21,201 nucleotides of DNA from a virus. The translations under genes were made by a program, and so were the position numbers. Shown one piece after another: positions 13,672 through 21,201 of the stretch. Where the stretch lies: positions 1 through 21,201 of the IMG/VR virus record IMGVR_UViG_3300044302_001311; one strand, written 5' to 3'. How positions within the stretch are numbered: the stretch's first letter is position 1; each line of letters starts with the position of its first letter. Below the pieces are notes generated by a model. It was not told the DNA's origin, searched no databases, and saw only the letters and a list, made by a program, of their open reading frames with translations.

Positions 13672-15444
13672 ATGTCAGTTTTAGATAAATTAACAGAAGG
13701 CATTGTTAATCGTGACCTCCAGAAAGAAGGTGCAGCCCTACTTAACAAGTGGGAAAAGACCGGACTTCTTGAGGGCATTGACAGTGACCAGAAAAAAGAC
13801 GGAATGGCACGTTTGCTTGAAAACCAAGCAAAAGAGCTACTCCGCGAAGCATCAGCCATGGCGGCTGGTGATGTTGAAGGTTTTGCATCTGTTGCATTCC
13901 CAATCGTTCGCCGTGTATTCGGTAATTTGATCGCCAATGATCTTGTAAGCGTTCAGCCAATGAGCCTCCCATCGGGACTCATTTTCTTCTTGGATTTTAC
14001 ATCCAATACTCCAAAGGCTGGATATCCAAAGGATGAATCACTTTACGGTGGTGGAGTTGTTGCGAAAGGTCTTCGCGACGGTGTTTCCCTTGATGGAGGA
14101 GGAAATGGAAACCTTGAAAAAGGTCCTTACAGCTTGAATAACGGCTATGCTAGCCCAACTGGTTCTGGTAACTGGACCAAGGCTGATGCTACCCTTATTT
14201 CTGGTATTGTTGGCTCCGGAGACTTCAACGTTGATAAGGCTGTTGACTTTGACCCAGATCTTTCTGGCTCTGCAATTGTTTCCTTCCCAGTTACTTTAGT
14301 GGATAATGGGGATAACTCCCAAGCGGATTATTTGAACCTTGTAGCATTTTCGGGATCACTTCCTTTCATCCACACTGGTGGTACCAATGAAGAGGTTGGT
14401 TTCCAAATTCGACGTTTGACCAAGCTTCACTCCGGCTCCTCTGGAGATAAGTACGATGGCACAAACACAAGCATGCTGCTTAGAGTTGTTTATGCTGCAA
14501 CTGGATCCCTTAAGGGAACTTCTGCGGGGCTCACTGAGCTTGTTAACGCAGCCAAGGCTGTCGCTGACACTTTCCCATTGACTTATCCACTTGCGGATGA
14601 GTTCAAAGCGGGTGGCGCAATTGGCTCTGTTGTCGGTGAGCCTAAGTGGGACCTTGAGAATAGCGTTGACATTCCAGAGATCGACATCAAAGTTGACTCT
14701 ATCGCAGTTACTGCTAAGACCAAAAAGCTCAAGGCTAAGTGGACACCAGAATTGGGACAAGATCTCAATGCTTATCACAACCTTGATGCAGAAGTTGAAC
14801 TTACAAGCATTCTTTCTGAGCAGATCGCTCTGGAGATTGACCGTGAGATTCTTGAGGACCTTATCAAAGGTGCTACTGCTTCTACACAATACTGGTCTCG
14901 TCGTCCGGGTAGGTTCTTAAACAGAACTGACGGATCACAAATTGGCGGAAACTTGGACAATGAGTCCTTGATGGGTGCTGACTTCACTGGTACTGTTTCC
15001 GAGTGGTACGAAACACTCGCAGAAACTGTTAATGATGTTTCGGCTCAAATCCACAGAAAGACACTTCGCGGCGGAGCTAACTTTGTTGTTTGTTCACCAG
15101 AAGTAGCTAACATTCTTGAGTTCACTGCTGGCTTCCGTGCAAGCATTGGAAACGATTATGGTAACGGTTCTATTGGAGCAGTTAATGTTGGATCTTTGAG
15201 CAAGAAGTTCGACGTTTATGTGGATCCTTATTTCCCACGTAACGTTCTTCTTGTTGGACGTAAAGGTGGATCATTCCTCGAAAGTGGATATGTATACGCC
15301 CCATATGTCCCACTCCAAGTAACTCCAACTATCTTTGGTGTAGAGGACTTCGTACCTCGTAAGGGTGTTATGACCCGTTACGCCAAAGAGATGGTAAGAC
15401 CTGATATGTATGGTCTTGTTATCTGTGAAGATCTTAACGGTTAA
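13672..15444 (+). CDS. 23: Major capsid protein (gp23-like)
   Basis: A 590-residue precursor of the head shell. The N-terminal 60 residues are a charged helical propeptide; ELLRE-A at residues 55-60 fits a gp21 cleavage site (after Glu59), near T4's cleavage after residue 65. Then come the typical gp23 stretches FASVAFPIVRRVFGNLIANDLVSVQPM (about 71-97), a variable Gly/Ser-rich domain (~110-310), KAKWTPELGQDLNAYHNLDAE (about 354-374), EIDREIL, and a C-terminal half ending with FVPRKGVMTRYAKEMVRPDMYGLV. It is longer than T4 gp23 (521), with the extra length in the variable domain. AAAGGAG lies ahead of ATG. Codons favour GCT, CTT, GGT and AAC, consistent with the most abundant virion protein. 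A terminator follows. Confidence 0.96.
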   Translation: MSVLDKLTEGIVNRDLQKEGAALLNKWEKTGLLEGIDSDQKKDGMARLLENQAKELLREASAMAAGDVEGFASVAFPIVRRVFGNLIANDLVSVQPMSLPSGLIFFLDFTSNTPKAGYPKDESLYGGGVVAKGLRDGVSLDGGGNGNLEKGPYSLNNGYASPTGSGNWTKADATLISGIVGSGDFNVDKAVDFDPDLSGSAIVSFPVTLVDNGDNSQADYLNLVAFSGSLPFIHTGGTNEEVGFQIRRLTKLHSGSSGDKYDGTNTSMLLRVVYAATGSLKGTSAGLTELVNAAKAVADTFPLTYPLADEFKAGGAIGSVVGEPKWDLENSVDIPEIDIKVDSIAVTAKTKKLKAKWTPELGQDLNAYHNLDAEVELTSILSEQIALEIDREILEDLIKGATASTQYWSRRPGRFLNRTDGSQIGGNLDNESLMGADFTGTVSEWYETLAETVNDVSAQIHRKTLRGGANFVVCSPEVANILEFTAGFRASIGNDYGNGSIGAVNVGSLSKKFDVYVDPYFPRNVLLVGRKGGSFLESGYVYAPYVPLQVTPTIFGVEDFVPRKGVMTRYAKEMVRPDMYGLVICEDLNG

Positions 15445-15470
15445 TTCCTGCTGAGTCTAAACAAGCAAGA

Positions 15471-15501
15471 AGCCTCGTCATTAATTTGGCGGGGCTTTTT
15501 T
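15471..15501 (+). terminator. Intrinsic terminator after the major capsid gene
   Basis: AGCCTCGTC (15471-15479) pairs with GGCGGGGCT (15488-15496) in a 9-bp stem with two G-U pairs, loop ATTAATTT, followed by TTTTTT at 15496-15501. It lies 26 bases after the capsid stop and closes the scaffold-capsid transcription unit. Confidence 0.88.
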
Positions 15502-15532
15502 ATTTCTATTATGCTTTAAGTTTACTCCACAA

Positions 15533-15542
15533 CTAATTACTA
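15533..15542 (+). promoter_or_regulatory. Intergenic CTATTTACTA-like element, copy C
   Basis: CTAATTACTA, one mismatch from copies B and D, 31 bases after the T-run of the capsid terminator and 30 bases before the gp13 start. Location between a terminator and the first gene of the neck block supports a promoter role. Confidence 0.45.
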
Positions 15543-15572
15543 TGATACGATTGTACCAAGGAGAATGAATGA

Positions 15573-16865
15573 ATGGCTTACCCAACTTTAACACCAACAA
15601 GCACAACGAGTGTCTCTAGACTGCCTGTAACTGGCAATGTTGATAATGTTAATAGCTCCACAAATCCTCTTCCATACGGAGTATATACAGACCATGCCTC
15701 TTCACATCATGCCCTTCAGGGTTTTGTAACTGGAGCAGTAGATCAGGTTGCTTACGTCTATAAGAAGATGGGCGGCGATATTCTCGATATTGAGATTACC
15801 GAGTATCAGGTATACGCTGCATACGAAGAGGCATGCCTTGAATACTCCTATCTTGTCAATATACATCAAGCCAAGAATGTCTTGGGTAGTGTCTTGGGTG
15901 CCAATACTGGCTCATTCGATAATGACGGACAACTGTCAGGCTCCCATTCCCTAAGTGGATCTTCCGTGGAATTAAAATATCCAAAGTATGACTTTCAATA
16001 CGCACAGAGAGTTGGCGATGCAGTCTCAACTCAAACAGGGATAGGTGGGGCAACACCAATCTATTCTGCTTCTTTCGATACCGTAGTAGACAAACAAGAT
16101 TACGACCTGCAAAACATTATTTCCAGTTCTGCTGCAACTGACACCGCTTCTCCTTTCTTCAATAAATTAGGAGATAAGAGGGTGACAATTAGAAAAGTTT
16201 TTTACAAAACTCCCCAAGCGATGTGGAGATTTTACGGATACTACGGAGGCTTAAATACTGTAGGTAACTTATCATATTATGGACAATATTCAGACGATTC
16301 CACTTTTGAATTGATACCCACATGGCAAAACAAATCACAGGCAATGGCGTTTGAAGACGCGATATACACTAGGGCATCTCATTATTCATTTGAGATCAAG
16401 GACAATAAATTAAGATTGTTTCCAACCCCCGTTGAATCATCACCAGATAAATTCTGGGTTGAGTTTTCAGTTGATACTGATCCATGGACTGAGGAGGCGG
16501 GCAAAGAAGGTGGAGCCGCAGGCATCAACAACATGAACACGTTGCCATTTGAAAATATACCATATGATAGAATTAACTCAATAGGAAAGCAGTGGATTAG
16601 AAGATTCGCTTTAGCATTGTCTAAAGAAATGCTGGGCTTGGTTAGGAGTAAATTCGCTACAATACCAATTCCAAATGAGAGTGTGACCTTAAATGGACCC
16701 GCCTTGGTAACTGAGGCTAAAGAACAGCAAAACCTTTTAAGAGATGAATTAAAGACTGTGCTTGATGAGCTTACTTATGAAAAGCTAGCAGAAAAAGACA
16801 GCAACATTAGCGATTCATCACAGAATGTATTAAAGAATGTACCCCCTTCACTTTATGTAGGATAA
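15573..16865 (+). CDS. 13: Neck protein (gp13-like head completion)
   Basis: A 430-residue protein. Regions seen: VYKKMGGDILDIEITEYQVYAAYEEACLEYSY (about 63-94), Tyr/Gly-rich WRFYGYYGGLNTVGNLSYYG (about 216-235), LRLFPTP (about 284-290), and a helical C-terminus QWIRRFALALSKEMLGLVRSKF followed by IPIPNESVTLNG and a coiled-coil tail. The end region is the pattern I associate with T4-type gp13 neck proteins, which close the filled head and join it to the tail. It is longer than T4 gp13 (309), with Ser/Gly-rich insertions near residues 105-135. The start was chosen as the third ATG of ATGAATGAATG; only this one opens the long frame. It is followed at 6-9 base gaps by gp14- and gp15-like genes, which supports the identity. 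Confidence 0.72.
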   Translation: MAYPTLTPTSTTSVSRLPVTGNVDNVNSSTNPLPYGVYTDHASSHHALQGFVTGAVDQVAYVYKKMGGDILDIEITEYQVYAAYEEACLEYSYLVNIHQAKNVLGSVLGANTGSFDNDGQLSGSHSLSGSSVELKYPKYDFQYAQRVGDAVSTQTGIGGATPIYSASFDTVVDKQDYDLQNIISSSAATDTASPFFNKLGDKRVTIRKVFYKTPQAMWRFYGYYGGLNTVGNLSYYGQYSDDSTFELIPTWQNKSQAMAFEDAIYTRASHYSFEIKDNKLRLFPTPVESSPDKFWVEFSVDTDPWTEEAGKEGGAAGINNMNTLPFENIPYDRINSIGKQWIRRFALALSKEMLGLVRSKFATIPIPNESVTLNGPALVTEAKEQQNLLRDELKTVLDELTYEKLAEKDSNISDSSQNVLKNVPPSLYVG

Positions 16866-16871
16866 AAATAA

Positions 16872-17360
16872 ATGGCAGACAACAAATGGGAACAACCAAC
16901 TAATCCTCCGCCACCCTTATTTACTGGGGAGAAAGAGAGAAATTTAGTCAAGCAGATCAATGATGAAGTCATAGAGCGCGTCATCGGTCAAACTGTGCTT
17001 TACTACCCCATAAGTCTAGATAAAACTAATTTCCACTCCCTTTACGGTGAATCAATCAAGAAGACGTTTTTGCCACCTGTTAGAGTTTATGCTTTGATTG
17101 GATGGGAGGGGCAAGAGACAACAACAACAAGTCTTGGCGTTGACAAGAGGTCGAGAATCAAAATATATTTTCACAAGAGGAGATTAACTGAAGATCAAAA
17201 TTTGTTTGTCCGAGAGGGAGATTTTGTGTTGTACGGTAAATTTCATTATGAGATTTTAGATTTAAATGAGCCCAAGCAACTTTTTGGACAAGTTGATTAC
17301 AAATATGAAATCATGGCAAATTGCGTTAGAGCTAGAAAGGGAACGTTCGACGCTTTGTAG
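16872..17360 (+). CDS. 14: Neck protein (gp14-like head completion)
   Basis: A 162-residue protein starting 6 bases after the gp13-like gene. Visible are an N-terminal Pro-rich piece, a helix EKERNLVKQINDEVIERVIGQ (about 17-37), a YYPIS strand and a beta-rich remainder with EGDFVLYGKFHYEILD (about 115-130) and MANCVRARKG near the end. The arrangement (helix, GQ-x-V-x-Y-x-P, YGE, later FEI/YEI and NC) resembles T4-type gp14 neck proteins that work with gp13 in head-tail joining. It is clearly shorter than T4 gp14 (256), so it may be a reduced version or a different adaptor. The call rests on both pattern and neighbours. Confidence 0.62.
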   Translation: MADNKWEQPTNPPPPLFTGEKERNLVKQINDEVIERVIGQTVLYYPISLDKTNFHSLYGESIKKTFLPPVRVYALIGWEGQETTTTSLGVDKRSRIKIYFHKRRLTEDQNLFVREGDFVLYGKFHYEILDLNEPKQLFGQVDYKYEIMANCVRARKGTFDAL

Positions 17361-17369
17361 GAAATAAAA

Positions 17370-18272
17370 ATGTCAAATTATACAGGTATACCAGAGGAAG
17401 AAGGGAACAACTATGATCAGGATTTGGATTTTACTCCATCTACCATCGAAACAGTTGATTACGCCATTTATGATTATATAAATGATAAACTATCTTTAAA
17501 AGTGACATCAAAAGATGGGCAAGAAAAAGTACCCATTGTTTGGTCCTCGGCAGAAAGATCCTTCCAAATAAAAAACAACCCAGACTATAGAGACAATGAA
17601 GGTACAATTATACTTCCTGCCATAACAATTGAAAGAACATCTATAAATAAAGATTTAAATCGAAGAGGTCGCTTTTATGGAGATCAGTTTCCAATACAAT
17701 CTCAAAAAGAGAAGGGCGGATCTTTAGTGATCGCTAGACAAATAAATCAGAAAAAGACATCTGAGTTTGCTAATAACGATGCCAATAGAAGATATGGAGG
17801 CAGGGAAGGACCAAGGTTTGTTAGGAATCCAACAAAGAAAGTTGTATATGAATACATAACAATACCTGCCATAGTTTATTCCGTGATTAATTATGAAATT
17901 ACCTTAAGAACCGAATATCAGCAGCAGATGAATCAGCTTCTACAACCATTTGTTACTAGACCGGGAACAATCAACAGTTTTGTAGTAGAGCGCGACAGCC
18001 ATAAATATGAGGCATTTATTCAAGGTACATACAACTTAGCCAACAATTTATCCTCCATGGATAATGAAGAGAGAAGGTTTGAGACTAAGGTAAATATAGA
18101 AGTTTTGGGATATTTCTGCGGAGGAGATGAAAACAGCACAACACCGACATATTCTATAAGAGAAAATGCAGTTCAATTTAGGATTCCCAGAGAGAGGGCT
18201 TTGTGGGACGATCCGCTTGTGGGCAACGACAACCATAAAAATAAGGGAGTAGACGACAAGTACAGAGAATAA
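17370..18272 (+). CDS. 15: Tail sheath stabiliser/tail completion protein (gp15-like)
   Basis: A 300-residue protein, near T4 gp15 (272). Family-typical stretches: VDYAIYDYINDKL (about 29-41), VPIVWSSAERSFQIK (about 54-68), RDNEGTIILPAITIERTSI (about 74-92) and, in the second half, EYITIPAIVYSVINYEITLRTEYQQQMNQLL (about 161-191), ending with a Arg/Asp-rich tail. In T4 gp15 forms the hexameric cap at the head-proximal end of the tail, stabilising the sheath and binding the neck. It follows gp14 by 9 bases and is the last gene before the sheath protein it would contact. An Arg/Asn/Gly-rich insertion occupies about residues 93-152. Confidence 0.82.
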   Translation: MSNYTGIPEEEGNNYDQDLDFTPSTIETVDYAIYDYINDKLSLKVTSKDGQEKVPIVWSSAERSFQIKNNPDYRDNEGTIILPAITIERTSINKDLNRRGRFYGDQFPIQSQKEKGGSLVIARQINQKKTSEFANNDANRRYGGREGPRFVRNPTKKVVYEYITIPAIVYSVINYEITLRTEYQQQMNQLLQPFVTRPGTINSFVVERDSHKYEAFIQGTYNLANNLSSMDNEERRFETKVNIEVLGYFCGGDENSTTPTYSIRENAVQFRIPRERALWDDPLVGNDNHKNKGVDDKYRE

Positions 18273-18297
18273 TTTTGGACTTTGATAAAACGGTGCA

Positions 18298-18307
18298 CTA
18301 TTTACTA
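18298..18307 (+). promoter_or_regulatory. Intergenic CTATTTACTA element, copy D (candidate late promoter)
   Basis: CTATTTACTA, an exact 10-base match to copy B, in the 85-base gap before the tail sheath gene and 50 bases before its ATG. No terminator hairpin is seen between the gp15 stop and this element. The gap otherwise contains only an AT-rich leader and the AAAGGAG ribosome site. Confidence 0.5.
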
Positions 18308-18357
18308 AAGAAATAATATCGTCATCTATATCAGACGTTTTAAAGGAGAACACACTA

Positions 18358-21201
18358 ATGTCAGCGAAAAATTTTAAGTTTGTATCGCCGGGAGTATTCA
18401 TCAATGAAATTGACAATTCACAATTGCCAACTATAAGTGACGCAATTGGTCCAGTTATCATAGGGAGATCCCGCCGTGGACCGGCTTTCATACCAACTAC
18501 AGTCCAATCATTTTCGGAGTTTGTTACTCTCTTCGGAGATCCAGTCGCAGGGCAAGAAGCCAGCGACCAGTGGAGAAGTGGAGTTCCAAAAGCTCCTACT
18601 TTTGCGGCGTATGCAGCTCAGGCATGGTTAAGAAACAGCTCTCCTTTAACTTTCATTAGGCTTTTGGGCGATCAATCCAACAGAAACACAGGAACAAATA
18701 CCTCTAAGGCAGGTTGGACCGCAGCAGATTCCTCGCAAGGTGGAACCAACGGCGGCGGCAGCACATCTGGTGGTGGAGGAGCTTATGGTTTGTTCTTGGT
18801 CAACTCTGGTACAGCAGGCACCCTCGGTCCTTCCGGGACACCAGAGAGAGTAACTGGATCACTAGCAGCGGTTATTTATACAAGATATGGTGCGCCAATC
18901 CTTTCCGGTACAGTTAGAGGTCAAGGCGAGCCAGCAACTTCCGCATTCTCTGCTTCCATGTTAAACTTTAGTGGAGCAAACGGGTCTGTTGCGGCAACAA
19001 ACACGATTGTATTTAGTGTGCCTTCAGCGGCTGGCGGAGCCGGGACAACAACTATTAAATTTAGTGCCGATACAGATGGGACAGGTGGAGACGGGGTTGA
19101 TACAATTGGTATTGGTGTTAATAGTTTGGGATCCGCAACCATCCCGGCAGGTGATGTCGAACTTATGGCAGCAGTTAGAGACGCTATCAATGGTAATGCC
19201 GCAAGCAATGCGAGAGTTACAGCAGCCACAAGCGGTAATGGATCAGGCACAGGTGGTGTACAGGGTATCACAGCTTTCACTGGCTCTCTTACTGATTATG
19301 GCGCTGGTACTGCTGGTCAGTTAGCTACTCATTTGGCATCCATCTTTGTAGACGCTTCTGGCTCGGTAGGCAACACTACTACAGTCACAATGGCAGCTAA
19401 CTCAAAGGTGTCCGATGGTGTTACGACTGCTGTTACCATTACTGGCGGCGATGACTCCCGAGCAACAATTGCAACAGGGTCCAATGCATTGGTCAAGTCT
19501 CTTGACAGTAATGGCAACTTCTCATTTAAAGTTAGGGTTATTAACAACAGCGGCGTTCTTGCTACGACTGATGCTGACAATCCTGTCGGAGTATTGGAAG
19601 AATCAATTGTTAACTTTAACAGAAGTTCCAATAGCTACATCAGAAAAGTTTTAAACACAGACCCAACTAAGACAAACGCATCCTTAGTTAATACCGAGTC
19701 TGATCAATTAAAGTCTTATTTCTTGGGACAAACATACGAAAGATCTATTGCTGACAAGATTACTGGTAATAGTTGTTATGGATTTATAGCCCAACTTGGT
19801 GGCGCGACCAACATAACTGACGGTGGAGCTTTTAAGTACCCCACTCAAGCAGCACAAACAGGGTGGTTTTTCTCACAAGACTTGAGAACAACAGCCGCTA
19901 GCCACACTGCTGCTAGCAATAAGCTGGTCCCAGCGTACAACCCAGAGGTTGGTTCAGGCGTTGTTGACAGGCTGTTTAAGTTTCACACTCTCAGTACAGG
20001 AGAGGAAGAACAAAGAAATTACAAGATATCAATTGAGGATATTAAATACTCTAAAAATGATAACACGCCATATGGTTCGTTTACTATAGCTATTAGAGAC
20101 ATTAAAGATAATGATGGAGCAAGAATATATGTTGAAAGATATACAAACTGCAACCTAGATCCTAGTTCTCCAAACTATATCGCAAAAAAGATTGGTGATA
20201 GATACTACAAGTGGAGCGAGAACGATAGAAGAGTTATTGAGTATGGAACATACCCAAATATCTCCAATATTGTCAGAGTGGATATGGCACCCGCAGTTGA
20301 CTCTAGCCAGCTTAACCCGGAGGTTTTGCCATTCGGTGTCGAAGGACCACTCAAGCTAACAGACTTTAACATCGTAGGATCATCTGGTGTATTTAGTGAC
20401 ACTATCCTTAGCGGTATCAACTCACCAGTTATCATAGGCTCGGGTTCTACATATCCGCAAAACTTCGGTTCTGTTACAGGATCTGCAACTCAGTTATTAA
20501 TTTCTGATCACCCAGCAATTGTCCAGCCACTTTCAGCTTCTATTGAGTTCCCGCGTGTCCCATTGAGACTTAGCTCAAGTACACCAGAGTTGGCTAACAA
20601 AAGAGATGCATACTTTGGCGCTACGTTTACTAGGTCGTCTGCTTCGGTAATCTATGAAGACTCGATGCAAGATGTGTTGTACCCGCTTCCAGCTGGAGGT
20701 CAAGCCTTTAGCGCTGTATCAAATGAGACAGAACTTTCATGGTATTTCTCGCTAGATGACTTGGTATATGTTGGTGCAGCTAGCACTACCACAGGTGATA
20801 TGTTCTACCAATCAGGCTCTAGGGAATTGGGTTCATCTACCACTGCTATGACAGGAAGTTATAAATCAGTCCTAGATAAGGGATATGATAGATTTACAAC
20901 TCCTCTTTTCGGTGGCTTCAACGGCTTTGACATTACAGAAAACGAGCCGCTTAATGCATCCAGAGCCTTGGTCGCAGGAGCAACAGAGACTCAATACTCA
21001 ATGGCTTATACAATTAGAAAAGGTATTGACATGTTCTCTGACCCTGAGTACATTGAGGGTAACTTGTTAGCAGTTCCGGGAGTTACCAATGAGGGCTTAA
21101 CAACACACATGATTAATACATGTGAAGAACGTGGAGATGCTTTGGCTGTTATTGATCCATTGGGTGGCTACACTCCTGCTGCGGAAAACTACGAGACTGA
21201 T
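18358..21201 (+). CDS. 18: Tail sheath protein (gp18-like), truncated at the window end
   Basis: An open frame from ATG (with AAAGGAG eight bases upstream) to the last base, 948 codons without a stop, so partial at the 3' end. Sheath hallmarks: N-terminal SPGVFINEIDNS (10-21), IGPVIIGRSRRGP (30-42) and FVTLFGDP (55-62), then WLRNSSPLTFIRLLG; near the window end MFSDPEYIEGNLLAVPGVTN and ERGDALAVIDPLGGY, typical of contractile sheath C-terminal domains. Already ~290 residues longer than T4 gp18 (659). Part of the excess is a Gly/Ser/Thr-rich beta insertion at about residues 200-390 (nt ~18955-19527), built like an Ig- or Hoc-like external module. The protein polymerises around the tail tube and contracts at infection. 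Confidence 0.92.
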   Translation, partial: MSAKNFKFVSPGVFINEIDNSQLPTISDAIGPVIIGRSRRGPAFIPTTVQSFSEFVTLFGDPVAGQEASDQWRSGVPKAPTFAAYAAQAWLRNSSPLTFIRLLGDQSNRNTGTNTSKAGWTAADSSQGGTNGGGSTSGGGGAYGLFLVNSGTAGTLGPSGTPERVTGSLAAVIYTRYGAPILSGTVRGQGEPATSAFSASMLNFSGANGSVAATNTIVFSVPSAAGGAGTTTIKFSADTDGTGGDGVDTIGIGVNSLGSATIPAGDVELMAAVRDAINGNAASNARVTAATSGNGSGTGGVQGITAFTGSLTDYGAGTAGQLATHLASIFVDASGSVGNTTTVTMAANSKVSDGVTTAVTITGGDDSRATIATGSNALVKSLDSNGNFSFKVRVINNSGVLATTDADNPVGVLEESIVNFNRSSNSYIRKVLNTDPTKTNASLVNTESDQLKSYFLGQTYERSIADKITGNSCYGFIAQLGGATNITDGGAFKYPTQAAQTGWFFSQDLRTTAASHTAASNKLVPAYNPEVGSGVVDRLFKFHTLSTGEEEQRNYKISIEDIKYSKNDNTPYGSFTIAIRDIKDNDGARIYVERYTNCNLDPSSPNYIAKKIGDRYYKWSENDRRVIEYGTYPNISNIVRVDMAPAVDSSQLNPEVLPFGVEGPLKLTDFNIVGSSGVFSDTILSGINSPVIIGSGSTYPQNFGSVTGSATQLLISDHPAIVQPLSASIEFPRVPLRLSSSTPELANKRDAYFGATFTRSSASVIYEDSMQDVLYPLPAGGQAFSAVSNETELSWYFSLDDLVYVGAASTTTGDMFYQSGSRELGSSTTAMTGSYKSVLDKGYDRFTTPLFGGFNGFDITENEPLNASRALVAGATETQYSMAYTIRKGIDMFSDPEYIEGNLLAVPGVTNEGLTTHMINTCEERGDALAVIDPLGGYTPAAENYETD

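Noticed and set aside
18714-19654. Several plus and minus open frames between 18714 and 19654
   Set aside because: They are alternative frames of the sheath gene, whose own frame is open from 18358 to the window end and carries clear sheath motifs.

Overview
The window is a contiguous piece of the virion-structure region of a T4-like, contractile-tailed bacteriophage (tevenvirus-type myovirus). It is AT-rich, every gene is on the + strand, genes are packed with gaps or overlaps of a few bases, and no gap without a gene reaches 300 bases. No tRNA, integrase, transposase or CRISPR array is visible. The style (large modular structural proteins with inserted beta-rich domains, two short-chaperone fibres, a phage ribosomal protein bS21) resembles T4-like phages known mainly from aquatic metagenomes. 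That habitat statement is inference; the host cannot be read from the sequence.

Layout. (1) 2-2248: a secreted/membrane-anchored coiled-coil protein (possible spanin-like), a fibre protein ending in a peptidase S74 self-cleaving chaperone, a Cys-rich zinc-ribbon-like protein and a 164-residue unknown just before the terminase. (2) 2266-9359: packaging and prohead assembly: large terminase (gp17), portal (gp20), two unknown proteins, a DUF1360-like membrane protein, a 17-codon micro-ORF with a strong ribosome binding site, prohead protease (gp21), a small scaffold-like protein, a ribosomal protein bS21 homologue and a beta-rich probable virion protein. (3) 9360-12529: an 889-residue repetitive fibre with a second S74 domain, then an 84-residue unknown, bounded by intrinsic terminators. 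(4) 12530-15444: scaffold (gp22) and major capsid protein (gp23). (5) 15445-18272: neck and tail-completion proteins gp13, gp14 and gp15. (6) 18273 to the end: an unusually large tail sheath protein (gp18) cut off by the window edge.

The order 17-20-21-22-23-13-14-15-18 is a rearrangement of T4's 13-14-15-16-17-18-19-20-21-22-23: the neck block and the sheath have moved to after the capsid gene, and no tail tube (gp19) sits beside terminase or portal. The genes cooperate in prohead building (portal, gp22 core, gp23 shell, gp21 maturation), DNA packaging (gp17), neck closure (gp13/14), and tail sheath assembly and capping (gp18, gp15).

The most notable signals are the bS21 homologue inside the head-assembly genes; a recurring intergenic element (consensus CTATTTACTA) found at four of the module boundaries, twice directly after an intrinsic terminator, which may be this phage's late promoter; and a micro-ORF plus hairpin leader in front of the protease gene.
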